Below are positions 35,501 through 50,500 of a DNA stretch of 64,000 bases, piece by piece. The DNA is taken from contig JASEVX010000011.1 of assembly GCA_031761405.1 (NCBI GenBank), forward strand, positions 65,451,217 through 65,515,216, given 5' to 3'. Both the position numbers and the translations under genes were made by a program. Origin of the DNA: Serripes groenlandicus (Eukaryota > Mollusca > Bivalvia > Cardiida > Cardiidae). The notes under the pieces are model-generated. The model saw only the letters and a list, made by a program, of their open reading frames with translations, was not told the origin of the DNA and did not search any database. Numbering within the stretch: the first letter of the stretch is position 1; each line of letters starts with the position of its first letter.

Positions 35501-38500
35501 CCCAATATCAAAGGCCTGGGCCCTCTACTCTTAGACAAGAAGATTTTTTCCTATATGAGTCTATGAAAAACAAGTGACCCCGGGGAGGGGTAATTTTTGA
35601 CCCAAGGGCTATAATTTGAATTTGAACAATCTTGGTAGAGGTTCACTAGATAATGCTACATACCAAATATCACGGGCATGGGCCTTCTACTTTCAGACAA
35701 GAAGATTTTTTAAGTTTTGGTTAATTTCCCCCTTTTTTTGCCGTGGCAACCAAAGTTCTGCAGGGAATAGAATTCTTTGAACAAGTTTGAAAGAGATTCA
35801 CCCAAGGAACATTCTGTAAAATCAGTGAGCGATCACAAAAACTCACCTTGCACTTTGTGCATAGGTGAGCTAAAAACATTAGGAATATTATATTGTCAAA
35901 CTGCATGCCTTCTCTATAAATACATAAGGAATATTATACTGTCAAACGGGTTGCCTTCTCTATAAATGCATAAGGAATATGATACTGTCAAACTGGATGC
36001 CTTCTCTATAAAAAACATTAGGAATATTATACTGTCAAACTGGATGCTTTCTCTATAAATACATAAGGAAATATTATACTGTCAAACTGTGTGCCTTCTC
36101 TATAAATACATTAGGAATATTATACTGTCAAACCGGAATACTTTCTCTATAAATACATTAGGAATATTATACTGTCAAACTGGATGCCTTCTCTATAAAT
36201 ACATTAGGAATATAATACTGTCAAACCGGATACCTTCTCTATAAATACATTAGGAATATTATACTGTCAAACTGGATGCCTTCTCTATAAATACATTAGG
36301 AATATAATACTGTCAAACCAGTTGCCTTCTCTATAAATACATTAGAAATATTATACTGTCAAACTGGATGCCTTCTCTATAAATACATTAGGAATATAAT
36401 ACTGTCAAACCAGTTGCCTTCTCTATAAATACATTAGGAATATCATGTTGCAGTAGTGGTATATTGGTTTGTATTGTATAATGCAGCATGTGGGAAAGAT
36501 TGAGTTAGATGTAGATTTTCCCATGCTTAGAGAATATTTAAATATAAACATTTTCAATAACGTAATTAAATAAGATTTATGAATTGCACATGGAATCGTA
36601 GTACATTATATTACAGTGATGTCACATTACCATATTTGGTACTGTATTTGACTTAGTTAACTGAATTTTTTATCTTTTGCATGTGACAATCTACATGTAT
36701 GGGTGCAAGACAATGTGCTGGTATATAATAACAAGAAGTCTAAATGAGAAGAAACTAAATCAATCACTAGAATGATGGTATAGAAGCAAATATGTAACTG
36801 CTAATATTGAGGAAAATTTGATTAATGTGGAAATGATACTGCAAAGAAACAAGAGGACCATTATGGTCCTAAATCGCCCACCTTATTTAATTGAAATAAG
36901 TTGTCAATGTTCTTACTACATGCAGACAAGGAAAACAAGCCATGCCAATCTTGGTGGAAGGTCACTCAGGAATATTTGTAGCTAATCATTTAACAAGAAA
37001 CTGCTGAAGACGGTAAGGCCGGATTGTCGGCAATTTGACCTTGAAAATCGACAAACCAAGGTCAGGGTCAAAGTGACCATAGAAATCAATAGAACTTGTT
37101 ATTGGTTACCTTCAGGCAAAGTTTCAAGTTTGTAACCCTTTCCAGTGCTGAGATTTTGCCTCAACCTGAAACTTTAACCAAAATGTTGATGGACGGATAG
37201 ACAGACAGACGGACGGACGGACGGACAGACGGACGGACATCGCCAATCTATAGACCAGAATTGCTAGAGCAATACGACCAAAAATCAAGCTGATATGTTT
37301 GGAAAAGTTGATTTCTAAAGTTATCACTATATATATATATATACATATAAGGAAAACAAGCCCTGCCTCCTGGTGGCCATGTTTTTCAACAGATAAGAAT
37401 AATTTTAACAATCTTGGTTAAGGGTCACCCAAGGCACCTTTGGACCATATCATTTTCTAATCTGGTCAGTGCTTTTGTACAAGAAGATTTTTTAAAGTTT
37501 CACTAAACACATGATTCAACATAAGGAAAGCAAGCCCTGTTTTCAAACAAAAGAATGACCACTTAAGACACAAAAGATTTTAAGTGGTTACCAATATGAA
37601 TCAACGTCTTAAGCCACACCTCTAACCACGTAAGACCCAAATCGTGTAGACGGTCGGACAGCAACAACAAACGCTGAGTGATCACAATAACTCACACCAC
37701 ACTACGTGCTCATGTGAGCTAAAACCTTATGGACATTTGTAATAAGGCATTGAATTTTCAAACAATTTGAAAGAGAACCCCCCAAAGGAATATTCCTGTT
37801 TGGTCTATATTGTTTCAGTGGTTTAGAAGATGTTATTTGAAGTTTAAAGTTCATTTTACCTCTTTTCTGATGGCCCCTATCGGTTACGTTATAAAACGAG
37901 TTTTGTAATTTTGGTTCTTTTCTGATGTGACCTGGCTACCATGCTTTTTAACCAATCAATATGGCTTGAACAAAATTTGTAGAGTCACCCAAGGAACATT
38001 TCTACCAAATTTTCTGGGAATTGACAAGTAGTTCAGAGGAGAAGAATTTTTATGTTTTGCCATTTCCCCCTTTTCTTATGAGGCAGTAACTAAAGTTCTA
38101 AACAGAATCTAAATCTTTGAACACATTTTGATGAATGTCACCTAGAAAACATTCTGTGAAGTTAGGTTGATATTGGACAATTTTTTTTAATTTTTTTTTT
38201 GGCTAAGATGACAACATATAGGCAAAAGGAGAAATAGTTAATGATGAGCAATTTCTCCTTTTGCCACAATGTTTACTAAAGTGGTCTGCTGTAGGTGTGT
38301 CATAATGTCCCTGTATGTGGGAAAGGGTAAGTTACACGAGGCACTCAAGTTACACGAGGCACTCAGAATGAAAAAGGATTACCTGTGACAAAACAGCGCA
38401 GTCAACATCATATGCGAGGCGTCTAGAGAGTGGATGAAATTCGGGGAAAACGCATTCCTTTGCTTCATCTTGTTTACTATTCTGAAACATGCAATAATGA

Positions 38501-41500
38501 GCGATACTTTAATTGCTGTATTGGATATACCAATTATTCATGCAATAAACTCTATATGGTGGCCTATTTTTTGGCCCCACGTGACCCAGATTTGATGGAG
38601 ATTAATTTTCCTGAAGATTGGATAGAAAATATGGCCCGGTGTGTCCAGAAGGTTATTGAGATAATCATTGGTTTAAGAGAGATTACTTGTGACACTTTTA
38701 ATGAGATTTACAAGAGGGTTACCTCCCTTACTATTCTGAAACTTGCAATGATGAGTGATCCTATATATACACCACTCATTCATGCAGTAACCTCTTTATG
38801 GTGTTCTAGTGTTTGGCCCCACGTGACTCAGATTTGATGAAGATTTGTGTCAATTTCAATTTGATTTTCAAGAGGGTTATCTCCCTTTCCATGTAATTCA
38901 AATGTTATACACTTCTACTAATTCAATTGGACATATAACTCTGGTGTTTTTGAGGCAATCTTAGTTAAACCTGCTGTCTGACATTACCCTGTGGTGGTTT
39001 ACATTTCCATATACATTTAAATTAGACTTACTTTTGAATGAAATACTGAGTACCAATGGAATATTTGTTAATATAATGACACTGGGAGAAATCATTTAGT
39101 TGACAGACATACATTGTTTTGAACTTGTTGAAAGAAAGGGCCTTTAATCAGTGACAATTTGTTTAGAAGTGGATGTTACAAAATGGTTCAAAATGGTTCA
39201 TGTCTTCATGATTTTTTCTTTTTTTAAATTTTTTACCTCACGATTGTGGGGTTACCCTATTCAAATCGTGAGACTCACGATTGAATCTGGAGGGTTGGTA
39301 AGCATGCGCCTTAGATATAGCTCCTGACGTACAGTAAACATCAAACCAATAACACACAGGTGGGGGATAATTAACCCTCTCCCTCATACAGACGCTTTCT
39401 GATGCCTCTGCAGCAGACAGCTTTTCCAAAACATAGTAACAAAAGAAGAAATTGCTCAAAACAAGCAATTTCTCCTTTTGCCACAAAGTTTTCCACTCTT
39501 AGTCATATGTTATCCATTCAATTATAGAGATTTTCTTGTTTTTTGGACAAAATATGTTCAAAGTCGTCTGCTGCAGAATTGTCGTATGAGGGAAAGGGTT
39601 AAAACCATCATTGCAAATGGAGAAATTTCACTTTACCACCATGTTTTCAAGTCACCTGTTGTAAATAAAACATTTGAAACAGTGCTAAACTGTCACAAGA
39701 TGTGCAGTGTGCAAGGCTTTCTGCTTGAAATTGAACTTGGCAGAGATATTGTTTCAAATATCATTCTGGCCAAGTTTAACCCTTTCCTCATATAGACGCC
39801 TCTGCAGCAGACAGCGTTTTGAAAACATAGTGACAAAAGAAGAAATTGCACAAAACGTGCAATTTCTCCTTTTGCCACAATGTTTTCCACTTTTTCTCAT
39901 AGGTTATCCATTCAATTATAGAGATTTTCTATTTTTTGATAAAATACGTTCAAAGTCGTCTGCTGCAGAATTGTTGTATGAGGGAAAGGGTTAATGAAGA
40001 TTGCTTAAGTAAGCGAATAGGCGAAGCTAATATCACTATTTAACCCAAGTAGTTGCAGAGGAAAGGAGTATCTGAGACCCCCCATACTGGCACCATGGCA
40101 ACCCAACTTCTGCATAGAATTGAATTCTTTGAACAATTGTAAAATAGCATTTTGAAAAAAAAATCAAAGGAAATTTCTTTTTACACTTTCCCACATTTAT
40201 AAAATTTATAGAAACATCTTGGCAGCCTTCTTTGGAAATATTATTGCAAAAGAAATCTCCTTTTGCCAATTTGTTTCAATAATTATAGCTTCGCTTAAAG
40301 AGATTTGACCTTAGTTTTCAGAGAAGCTTTAAGAATCAACTGCTGCAGATTTGCTGTATGTGGAAAAGGGATAAAAACCAAGATGTTCCTAAATAACTCA
40401 CCTGTTTCCTGAGACCTCTCTAAAATCTATATTGCTTGAGTTGAAGTAGCTCTGTTGAATTGGAAATCCTACTGGCGTGACCCAGTCCACAGTCATTTTC
40501 GATTTAGCAATATAGTAGGCACATACATTAAACCATGACTACAAATAGATAAAGAGCTGTGTAAGGGAACAACAACAGTAACTTTGGACAGTACCACTGA
40601 GGTACAGTTTATTGTAGTATGGCATTTTGAAACATAGGGGCCTGGCAAGCTATTAACCCTTTCCCTCATACAACATTTCTGCAGCAGACGACTTTGAACA
40701 TATTTTGTCAAAAAATATAAAATCTCTATAACTGAATGGATAACCTATGACTAAAAGTGGAAAACATTGTGTCAAAAAGAGAAATTGCTTGTTTTGAGCA
40801 ATTTCTTCTTTTGTCACTATGTTTTCAAAAAGCCGTCTGCAGCAGAGGCGTCAGAAAGCGTCTATATGAAGGCTTAAACGAGAGGGCCATAATGGATTGC
40901 TCACCTGATCTTTTTTATTCACTTTAGCCATATAAGGCAAAACAGTCCTGTCTCCTGGCAGCCATGTTTTTTTTTACCAATAACCGTGGCTGAAAGGAAT
41001 CTCAAAGAGGGTCATCTAAGAGGGTCAATATTTCTACAAATCATTCGAAAATCTGCCCGACACTTTGGGAGGAGATGATTTTTGGATGGTACCCCTAAGG
41101 GTACTGTCTATAGCCATGTGCATTTTGAGAAATCGTACAGCAATTGGCTCCCTGATTATAAACAGTATGACAGAGTAAAGCTGGGTACCAAAAACCGAGA
41201 GGGATTTTTTTATACCCACAACAAAAAAGTAGTGTCAATTAACAGGCAATATAACTGCTTTTTCGAAAACATTGGTAAATCAAGATATCTGAATTTTGAA
41301 AAAGGACTGTAAAAAGGCAGCATTAGTGGTTGAAGTATTACGTTTACAATTTTGCGTTGAAGTTTGAATTATTTCACGTGACATTTTGATTTTTCTAGTT
41401 GATCAGGAAGTGGTTTCTTAGATGTTTGGTAGTATTAACAATAATGCCTAACCCCTAACTCTTTACGCTTCAATGAAAAACTATCTCCCAACTAATTATC

Positions 41501-44500
41501 TAGCCAATCGATTCATTTTCCTGAAAGAAGATGGTAAGGAACGACAACTCTGCGAAGGAGAACTTGCAACTTCCGTTCAAAATGAAAGTAGAAATCTGAC
41601 AAGCTACGCTGACGATGAAGTTTTATAATTGAGGAAAACTGACACAAATACACAAATACGAATCAAGGATGCACAATGTGATCTGTATTTGTTTACTATA
41701 ATACAGGAAGATAACTGTGTAATTAACTAATTACTATGAACAAGACATTCAAGTAAATCATTTTGAGCTATAATACAGAGATGACACTTCTACATGATAA
41801 CTAACATTAAGTAGATCATTTTGTGTCACACAGGGGGATCATTTGTTTTGTTAAATGACCAAAGATGTAAAATTTAAAAGTTAAACTGTAAGTTAACTAG
41901 CATTTGTCAACAGTAAGAGGCATGAGTAAAAAGCATTGTGACAAAAGGAGAAATTGCTTGTATGGAGCAATTTCTTCCTCTGCTACCATGTTTTCAAAAC
42001 GCCGTCTGCTGCAGAGGCGTCAGAAAGTGTCTATTTGAGGGAAAGGGTGATTGAAATATTATAATTAGCTCCACTGGCTGAAAGCCAGTCGAGCTTATGT
42101 CATGGCGAATTGTCCGTCGTGCATGCGTTAACTTTTTGCTTCAAATTACTTCTTCTCCCTAACCACTTGGCCAATTGGAATGAAACTTCCTAGGAAGCGT
42201 CCTCTCAATGTCCTCTCCTAAATTCCTTCAATTTTTTTGGATCCATGCAAAATTCTGGTTTCCATGGCAACCGAAAGAAAAAAATAGTGAATACTTAAAC
42301 AAATCTTCTCTGAGGAAAGTGTCAGGTCGATTTTCAAATAATTTTGTAGAAATGATCCTTGGGTGACCCTCTATCAGATTCCTTCAAGCCAAGTTGATTG
42401 GACGAAAAACATAGTCGCCAGGGGGCCAGGGCTATTTTGCCTTATATGGCTATAATGAAAACTTAAAATATCTTTACCGCAAAAAGTGTTTGGCAAATTT
42501 TCAAATAATTGTGTAGAAATGTTCCTTGGGAGACCCTCTATCAGATTCCTTCAAGCCATGTTGATTAGTCGAAAAACATGACCGTCAGAGGGTGGGGCTA
42601 TTTTGCCTTATATGGCTATAGTGAAAACTTAAAAAAAATTCTCCTCCGAAAGTGTCAGGCTGATTTTCAAATAATTTTGTAGAAATGTTCCTAGGATGGC
42701 CATCAGGGGGCGGGGCTGTTTGGAGATTTAATTTTTGCCTTATGGCCGTGGAGTAATACTGGCCCTCTTATTTTTTAAATCTGATCAAAGCTTTCTCTGT
42801 CTAGATTCCAGAGAGTACTGGTACATGTACATAAGAAGAATTAATTTCACAATGAAATTATTGATCACAAAAGGAAAAAGCACATTATGAGATTTAACTT
42901 CTGACATAAAGTTTAAAGATTTTCTGTTGCTTCATTATTGTCTACAGCCTATATACATTCAAAGGTCAGTTTACTATATTTTTCTATGTAAATTCAAGTT
43001 GATATGTACTCATCATGCAACAGAATTTTCATTAACAAAATATGTCCCCAATTTTTCAACTGTTGAACATAGTAATGGGAAGAAAAGTTTGAATATTTTA
43101 ACAAAACTGTACATTTTGACCTGTTGATTTTTTTTTGCAAACTTCAAGGATTGGAAGAAATATTTGAACGGAAACAATATCAAAGACTCTTTTTAAAAAA
43201 ACTTTACCCAAATTTAAACCAATCTACAGCAGACAACTTTGAAAATATCTTTGCAAGCTCACTTTGGTACAGCATGTTTCCTATTTTATTACTCAGTTAG
43301 TAGAGACACAGGCTGTTAATCCAGGGGTTGTGAGTTGGAACCCCAGCTCGGCCTACATTCCTTCCGACATTTGACGTGACTACCACCAATGGGCTTTCAG
43401 ACTATGCGGAAAAGCAGCCAGTTGCTTGGAAAGAATGTTGTGTGAATTACTGGTATGAGAAAGCCAAGAAACATATGAATAGTTGAACTGGCTGCCGTGA
43501 TATGAGGGAAAGATTGATGAAAATGGGGTTAAACCCCAATTAATCAATCAAACTATTTTATTACCTAATACTTTGAGACTTGGAAAACTTCCTGATCTAA
43601 TACCCTTCTTCTCATTATATACTAAATATGCTGAGTGTAGCCTATTTTTTGGGGTAAAAAGTATAAATTTTGATGTATTTTGGTTGTATAAGAGAATTGG
43701 ACATTGTTGGTTAAGTTACAGGTCAATTTGACAGAAAATCCACAGGTAAAATGTGTCTATCCTTGTAAGCCTGTGTGGCATTCTTAGGCTGATCCGGATC
43801 AATACTTTACGCAGAGTCCACAATGTTGGTTTGCTCACAGGACTGCTCAAATAAAAGGAAAATCTAGTTAACCCTTTCCCCAATACGACAATTCAGCAGA
43901 TGACTTTGAACATATTTTGTCAACATATAGAAAATCTCTATAATTGAATGGATAACCTATGACTAAAAGTGGTAAACATTGTGGCAAAAGGAGAAATTGC
44001 TCGTTTTTAGCAATTTATTCTTTTGTCACTATGTTTTCAAAAAGCCGTCTGCTGCAGAGGCATCAAAAAGCGTCTATATGAGGGAAAGGGTTAACACTCT
44101 GGAAGCTGCATGTTTTACTTGAGCATGTTGAAACTTCCTCAGAGTATTTGCTTGTATGATATCTAGCCTAAGTTCGAATATGTGTCGGATCCAGTAAAGA
44201 ACTAGGTCACTTAGCCAAACACTGTAGAAAAATCTTGTTAACACTATAGACACTGCATTTTTGTATTGAGCAGTTTGAAACCTTGTCAGAAAGTTTGTCT
44301 TGATGATAGGCTAATTTCAAATATTAGTTATTTTGGATAAAACATTAGGGCACTAAGCCAAGTTTGTTAAGACTCTGGAAGCTGCACTTTTAGCTTGAGC
44401 ATGATGAAACTTTGTCAGAATGATTCGTTTTTATTATATTTAGTTTGAATATGGGTAATGTTTGTTAACAAATTAGGTCACTATGCCAAGTTGTAGGACA

Positions 44501-47500
44501 ATCTTGATTTAATACTTAAGAGACCACAATTTTGACTTTAGCGGCTTGAAACTTTGTCAGACAGTTTTTCTTGACGATATACAGGCCAATTTAGACATTC
44601 GTCATGTCGAGTAAAAAATTAGGTCCCTTGATCAAATTTAAGAAAAATCTTGTTAATGCTCTGGAAGCCATGTTTTTAACTCTAGCATGATGAAACTTTA
44701 CCAGAATGTTTATCTTGATGATATCTAGGCTAAGTTTGAATATGGTCTGGTTAAAAACTAGGTCACTAGGCCAATATTGAGAAATATCTTGTAAACACTC
44801 TGGTCACCACATTTCTCTCAAATGTTCCTTGGGCGACTCTTTACTAAGAGTGTTAAAATTAAGTTGATTCTGTAGATACTATAGATAATAAATAGCTTTG
44901 CTACTGGTACTATTTTACCCTTTCTACAAATTTTCGACAGTTTTCTCAATGTTTTCCTCACACGTCAATACTATTAGTTTCATCAATACAGATTTACCAA
45001 TATCTTTAGTTAAACATTTTCAAATCATCTGCTGTAGAGTTTATCCATGTGATAAATTACCTATCACAAATGTGTTTGTTTATCTAACTGTATCTACCGT
45101 CTACAGTTCAAGAGTTTAATTATAGATCTCTGGAAATAAGGTTAACCCTGTCTTAAACTAGAATTGTTTTGACAAAAACATATGTCTCCCCCTCAAATAT
45201 CTGTCAAAATCTCTCAAAACATTCCAACCTATAAAGCAGACAAACAAAAATTTGACCAAGTTGGACAGTACTCAATTTTTAATAACTAATGTTTTGTCTT
45301 GAACCTATATTGTCGAGACGCAAGTTGTGCACGTCGCCTTGGTGAGGTGAACATGTGACCCAAGTTTCATGAAAATCCTTTAAGGAGATATGGAGCGGAC
45401 ACAAAATAAAGCCTCAAACATTTGACCTTCAAGCGTGACCTTGACCTTGACCCAGTATGGTCGAGACGCGGGTTCTGCACGTCGCCTTGACGAGGTGAAC
45501 ATCTGACCCAAGTTTCATGAAAATCCTTCAAGCCGTCTTGGAGATATTGAGTGGACACGAAATAAAGCCTAAAACCTTTGACCTTCAAGCGTGACCTTGA
45601 CCTTGAACCAGTATGGTCGAGACGCGGGTTCTGCACGTCGCCTTGATGAGGTGAACATGTGACCCACGTATCATGAAAATCCTTTAAGGAGATATGGAGT
45701 GGACACAAAATAAAGCCTCAAACCTTTGACCTTCAAGCGTGACCTTGACCCAGTATGGTCGAGACGCGGGTTCTGCACGTCGCCTTGATGAGGTGAACAT
45801 CTGACCCAAGTTTCATGAAAATACTTCAAACCGTCTTGGAGATATGGAGTTGACACAAAATAAAGCCTCAAACCTTTGACCTTCAAACGTGACCTTGACC
45901 CGGTATGGTCGAGACGCGGGTTATGCACGTCGCCTTGATGAGGTGAACATGTGACCCAAGTTTCATGAAAATCTTTCAAGCCGTCTTGGAGATATGGAGC
46001 GGACACGAAATAAAGCCTCAAACCTTTGACCTTCAAGCGTGACCTTGACCTTATATTGTCGAGACACAGGTTCTGCACGTCGCCTTGATGAGGTGAACAT
46101 GTGACCAAAGTTTCATTAAAATCCTTCAAGCCGTCTGGGAGATATGGAGCGGACACAAAATAAAGCCTCAAACCTTTGACCTTCAAGCGTGACCTTGACA
46201 TTGACCCTATATTGTCGAGACGCAAGTTCTGCACGTCACCTTGATGAGGTGAACATGTGACCCAAGTTTCATGAAAATCCTTCAAGCCGTCTCGGAGATA
46301 TGGAGCGGACACGAAATAAAGCCTCAAACCTTTGACCTTCAAGCGTGACCTTGACATTGACCCTATATTGTCGAGACGCGGGTTCTGCACGTCGCCTTGA
46401 TGAGGTGAACATGTGACCCAAGTTTCATGAAAATCCTTCAAGCCGTCTCGGAGATATGGAGCGGACACGAAATAAAGCCTCAAACCTTTGACCTTCAAGC
46501 GTGACATTGACCTTGACCCTATATTGTCGAGACGCGGGTTCTGCACGTCGCCTTGATGAGGTGAACATGTGACCTAAGTTTCATGAAAATCCTTCAAGCC
46601 GTCTCGGAGATATGGAGCGGACACGAAATAAAGCCTCAAACCTTTGACCTTCAAGCGTGACCTTGACCCTATATTGTCGAGACGCGGGTTCTGCACGTCG
46701 CCTTGATGAGGTGAACATGTGACCCAAGTTTCAGGAAAATCCTTCAAGCCGTCTGGGAGATATGGAGCGGACACGAAATAAAGCCTCAAACCTTTGACCT
46801 TCAAGCGTGACCTTGACATTGACCCTATATTGTCGAGACGCGGGTTCTGCACGTCGCCTTGATGAGGTGAACATGTGACCCAAGTTTCATGAAAATCCTT
46901 CAAGCCGTCTGGGAGATATGGAGCGGACACGAAATAAAGCCTCAAACCTTTGACCTTCAAGCGTGACCTTGACATTGACCCTATATTGTCGAGACGCGGG
47001 TTCTGCACGTCGCCTTGATGAGGTGAACATGTGACCCAAGTTTCATGAAAATCCTTCAAGCCGTCTCGGAGATATGGAGCGGACACGAAATAAAGCCTCA
47101 AACCTTTGACCTTCAAGCATGACCTTGACCCTATATTGTCGAGACGCAGGTTCTGCACGTCGCCTTGATGAGGTGAACATCTGACCCAAGTTTCATGAAA
47201 ATCCTTCAAGCCGTCTCGGAGATATGGAGCGGACACAAAATAAAGCCTCAAACCTTTGACCTTCAAGCGTGACCTTGACCGTGACCCTATATTGTCGAGA
47301 CGCGGGTTCTGCACGTCGCCTTGATGAGGTGAACATGTGACCCAAGTTTCATGAAAATCCTTCAAGCCGTCTGGGAGATATGGATCGGACAAGATTTTGG
47401 GGACGAACAGACAGACAGACAGACAGACATCAAGGACAAAAACAATATATCTCCCCTGTATACAGGGGGAGACATAATAAATATTTGAACTGTATACATT

Positions 47501-50500
47501 TCTGCTTTTTTGTTTACATTTTTTGAAATTATGTGACTTGTGTTGTAACTTTCCAAAAAATGGAACAGTTGACCATCTTTTTTCCCCTCATACAATGGGT
47601 CAGTGCTTTGATTCAAGCTGTCATTATAGCCGTATAAGGCAAAACAGCCCCGCCCCACTAGTGGCCATGTTTTTTAATGAATCAACATGGCTTGAAGGAA
47701 TCTAAAAGAGGGTTACCCAAGAAACATTTTTACAAAATTATTTAAAAAACAGCCAGACACTTTTGAAGGAGAAATTTGAAGGAATTCTGGTGGTGTCATT
47801 AAGAGGATGCTTTCTGTGAAGTTTCATCCCTATTGACCCACTGGCTACAGAGGAGAAGATGTTGACGCACGAATGACAAAAGGCGACCACAATAACTCAA
47901 AACAAGCAATTTCTCCTTTTGCAACAAACTTTTCCACTTTTAGTCATTGGTTATCCATTCAATTATAGAGATTTTCTTTTTTTTGACAAAATATGTTAAA
48001 AGTCGTCAGCTGCAGAATTGTCGGATGAGGGAAAGGGTTAATTACTGTGTTGGAGATGTTGACTAACCATTTCCCACATGCAACAAGTCTAGAACAAATA
48101 TGGAAATCCCGATAAATGAAAGTATAATTATTGAAAAGACTTGAAACAAAAGGCAAAACTTGTGGCGAAAGGAGAAAATGCTCTGATATAAGTTTACATC
48201 ATTTACAATTATGCAACTGTGTTGATACCTCCCCAAAATGTGCAACAGGTTATCATTTTTTTACACTCATACCAGTGCCATTGAGTGCTGTGATTATTAA
48301 CCCTTTCCCTCATATAGACGCTTTCTGACGTCTCTGCAGCAGACAGCTTTTTGAAAACAATGTGACAAAAGAAAAAATTGCTCAAAACGAGCAATTTCTC
48401 CTTTTGCAACAATGTTTTCCACTTTTAGTCGTAGGTTATCCATTCAATTATAGAGGTTTTTCTAATTTATTGACAAAATATGTTCAAAGTCGTCTGCTGC
48501 AGAAATGTCGTACGAGGGAAAGGGTTAATTTCTGGAACAGAAATAACACATGTCTAATGCCTCATACAGTTATAGCCGTTGCATGAAGCAGGCATCTTAT
48601 GATAAGGGTTAAGGAATAAGTTACAAGTAGCACAGTCCTAGCTTTAACCCTTTCCCACAAACAAATGCTTTGGCCTATGTAGCAGACAATTTTTGAAAAC
48701 ATTGTGGCAAATAAGGAATTGCTCATAACGAGCAAATTTTCCACAAGCCACAATCTTTTCTACTTTATTTTCTTTCTTTTAAAGATTTTCCTTAATTTTG
48801 ACATTACTGTTTTTCGGTCGTCTGCTGCAGAATTGTTTTATGTGGAAAAAGGTGAAGACGAGATCTTGATTTACAGGACATTAAATTATTCTGATCAATA
48901 CAGTGGAAAAAGTCTGGAGCTTTTAGACCAACCCTCTAGCACCCCACCCCTTCAACCTAAAGCACTGTCACTAACCTGGATTTCTTTCCCGGCTTTAAAA
49001 ATCATGGTTAAACTTTGGAAGGTTTTCGAAGTCAGGTATCGTATAACCTCCAGCTGCTTATCTTCTGGACAATCAGTTCCCTTCAGTTGCTTTGCAATTT
49101 GTTGAGACACACCAAACCTAGTTACCCCATAGACCTGGGTCATCACAGACTGCTTGATAATCTGGAAAAGATCAAAAGTTGACATATGTAACTAACTCTA
49201 CAGAGCTCTTGATGAGGGGCATCTTACATGTTCAAGGACAACTAGAATTGTTTTTGCAAAAATCTCTCAAAACATTCCAACCTAAAAAGCAGACAATGGG
49301 TTCTGCACATCGCCTTGATGAGGTGAACATGTGACCCAAGTTTCATAAAAATCCTTCAAGCCGTCTTGGAGATATGAGCGGACACAAAATAAAGCCTCAA
49401 ACATTTGACCTTCAAGTGTGACCTTGACCCGGGATGGTCAAGACATGGGTTCTGCACATCGCCTTGATGAGGTGAACATGTGACCCAAGTGATATGGAGT
49501 GGACACGAAATAAAGCCTCAAACCTTTGATTTTCAAGTGTGACCATGACCTTGATCCGGGATGGTCGAGACATGGGTTCTGCACATCGCCTTGATGAGGT
49601 GAACATGTGACTCAAGTTTCATGAAAATCCTTCACGCCGTCTTATAGATATGGAGTGGACACGAAATAAAGCCTCAAACCTTTGACCTTCAAGTGTGACC
49701 TTGACCCGGGGTCGGTCGAGACATGGGTTCTGCACATCGCCTTGATGAGGTGAACATGTGACCCAAGTTTCATGAAAATCCTTCAAGCCGTCTTGGAGAT
49801 ATGGAGCAGACACAAAATAAAGCCTGGGGTCGGTCGAGACATGGGTTCTGCACATCGCCTTGATGAGGTGAACATGTGACCCAAGTTTCATGAATATCCT
49901 TCAAGCCGTCTTGGAGATATGGAGCAGACACAAAATAAAGCCTCAAACCTTTGACCTTCAAGTGTGACCTTGACCCGGGGTTGGTCGAGACATGGGTTCT
50001 ACACATCGCCTTGATGAGGTGAACATGTGACCTAAGTTTCATGAAAATCCTTCAAGCCGTCTTGGAGATATGGAGCGGACACAAAATAAAGCCTCAAACA
50101 TTTGACCTTCAAGCGTGACCTTGACCCGGGATGGTCAAGACATGGGTTCTGCACATCGCCTTGATGAGGTGAACATCTGACCCAAGTTTCATGAAAATCC
50201 TTCAAGCCGTCTTGGAGATAAGGAGCGGACACAAAATAAAGCCTCAAACCTTTGACCTTCAAGCATGACCTTGACCTTGAACCGGGATGGCCGAATCATG
50301 GGTTCTGCACATCACCTTGATGAGGTGAACATGTGACCCAAGTTTCATGAAAATCCTTCAAGCCGTCTTGGAGATATGGAGCAGACACAAAATAAAGCCT
50401 CAAACCTTTGACCTTCAAGCATGACCTTGACCTTGAACCGGGATGACCGAATCATGGGTTCTGCACATCGCCTTGATGAGGTGAACATGTGACCCAAGTT

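Noticed and set aside
38430..38837. 135-residue + strand open frame
   Set aside because: Overlaps POLRMT exon 9 antisense and spans a tandem duplication. No family resemblance was found.
45367..47392. Minus-strand open frames of 100-290 residues with repeated [10 protein letters not shown] peptide
   Set aside because: Each unit is a 156 bp DNA repeat divisible by three. The nucleotide sequence is conserved equally at all codon positions, and the same repeat elsewhere (49.3-50.6 kb) is broken in frame.
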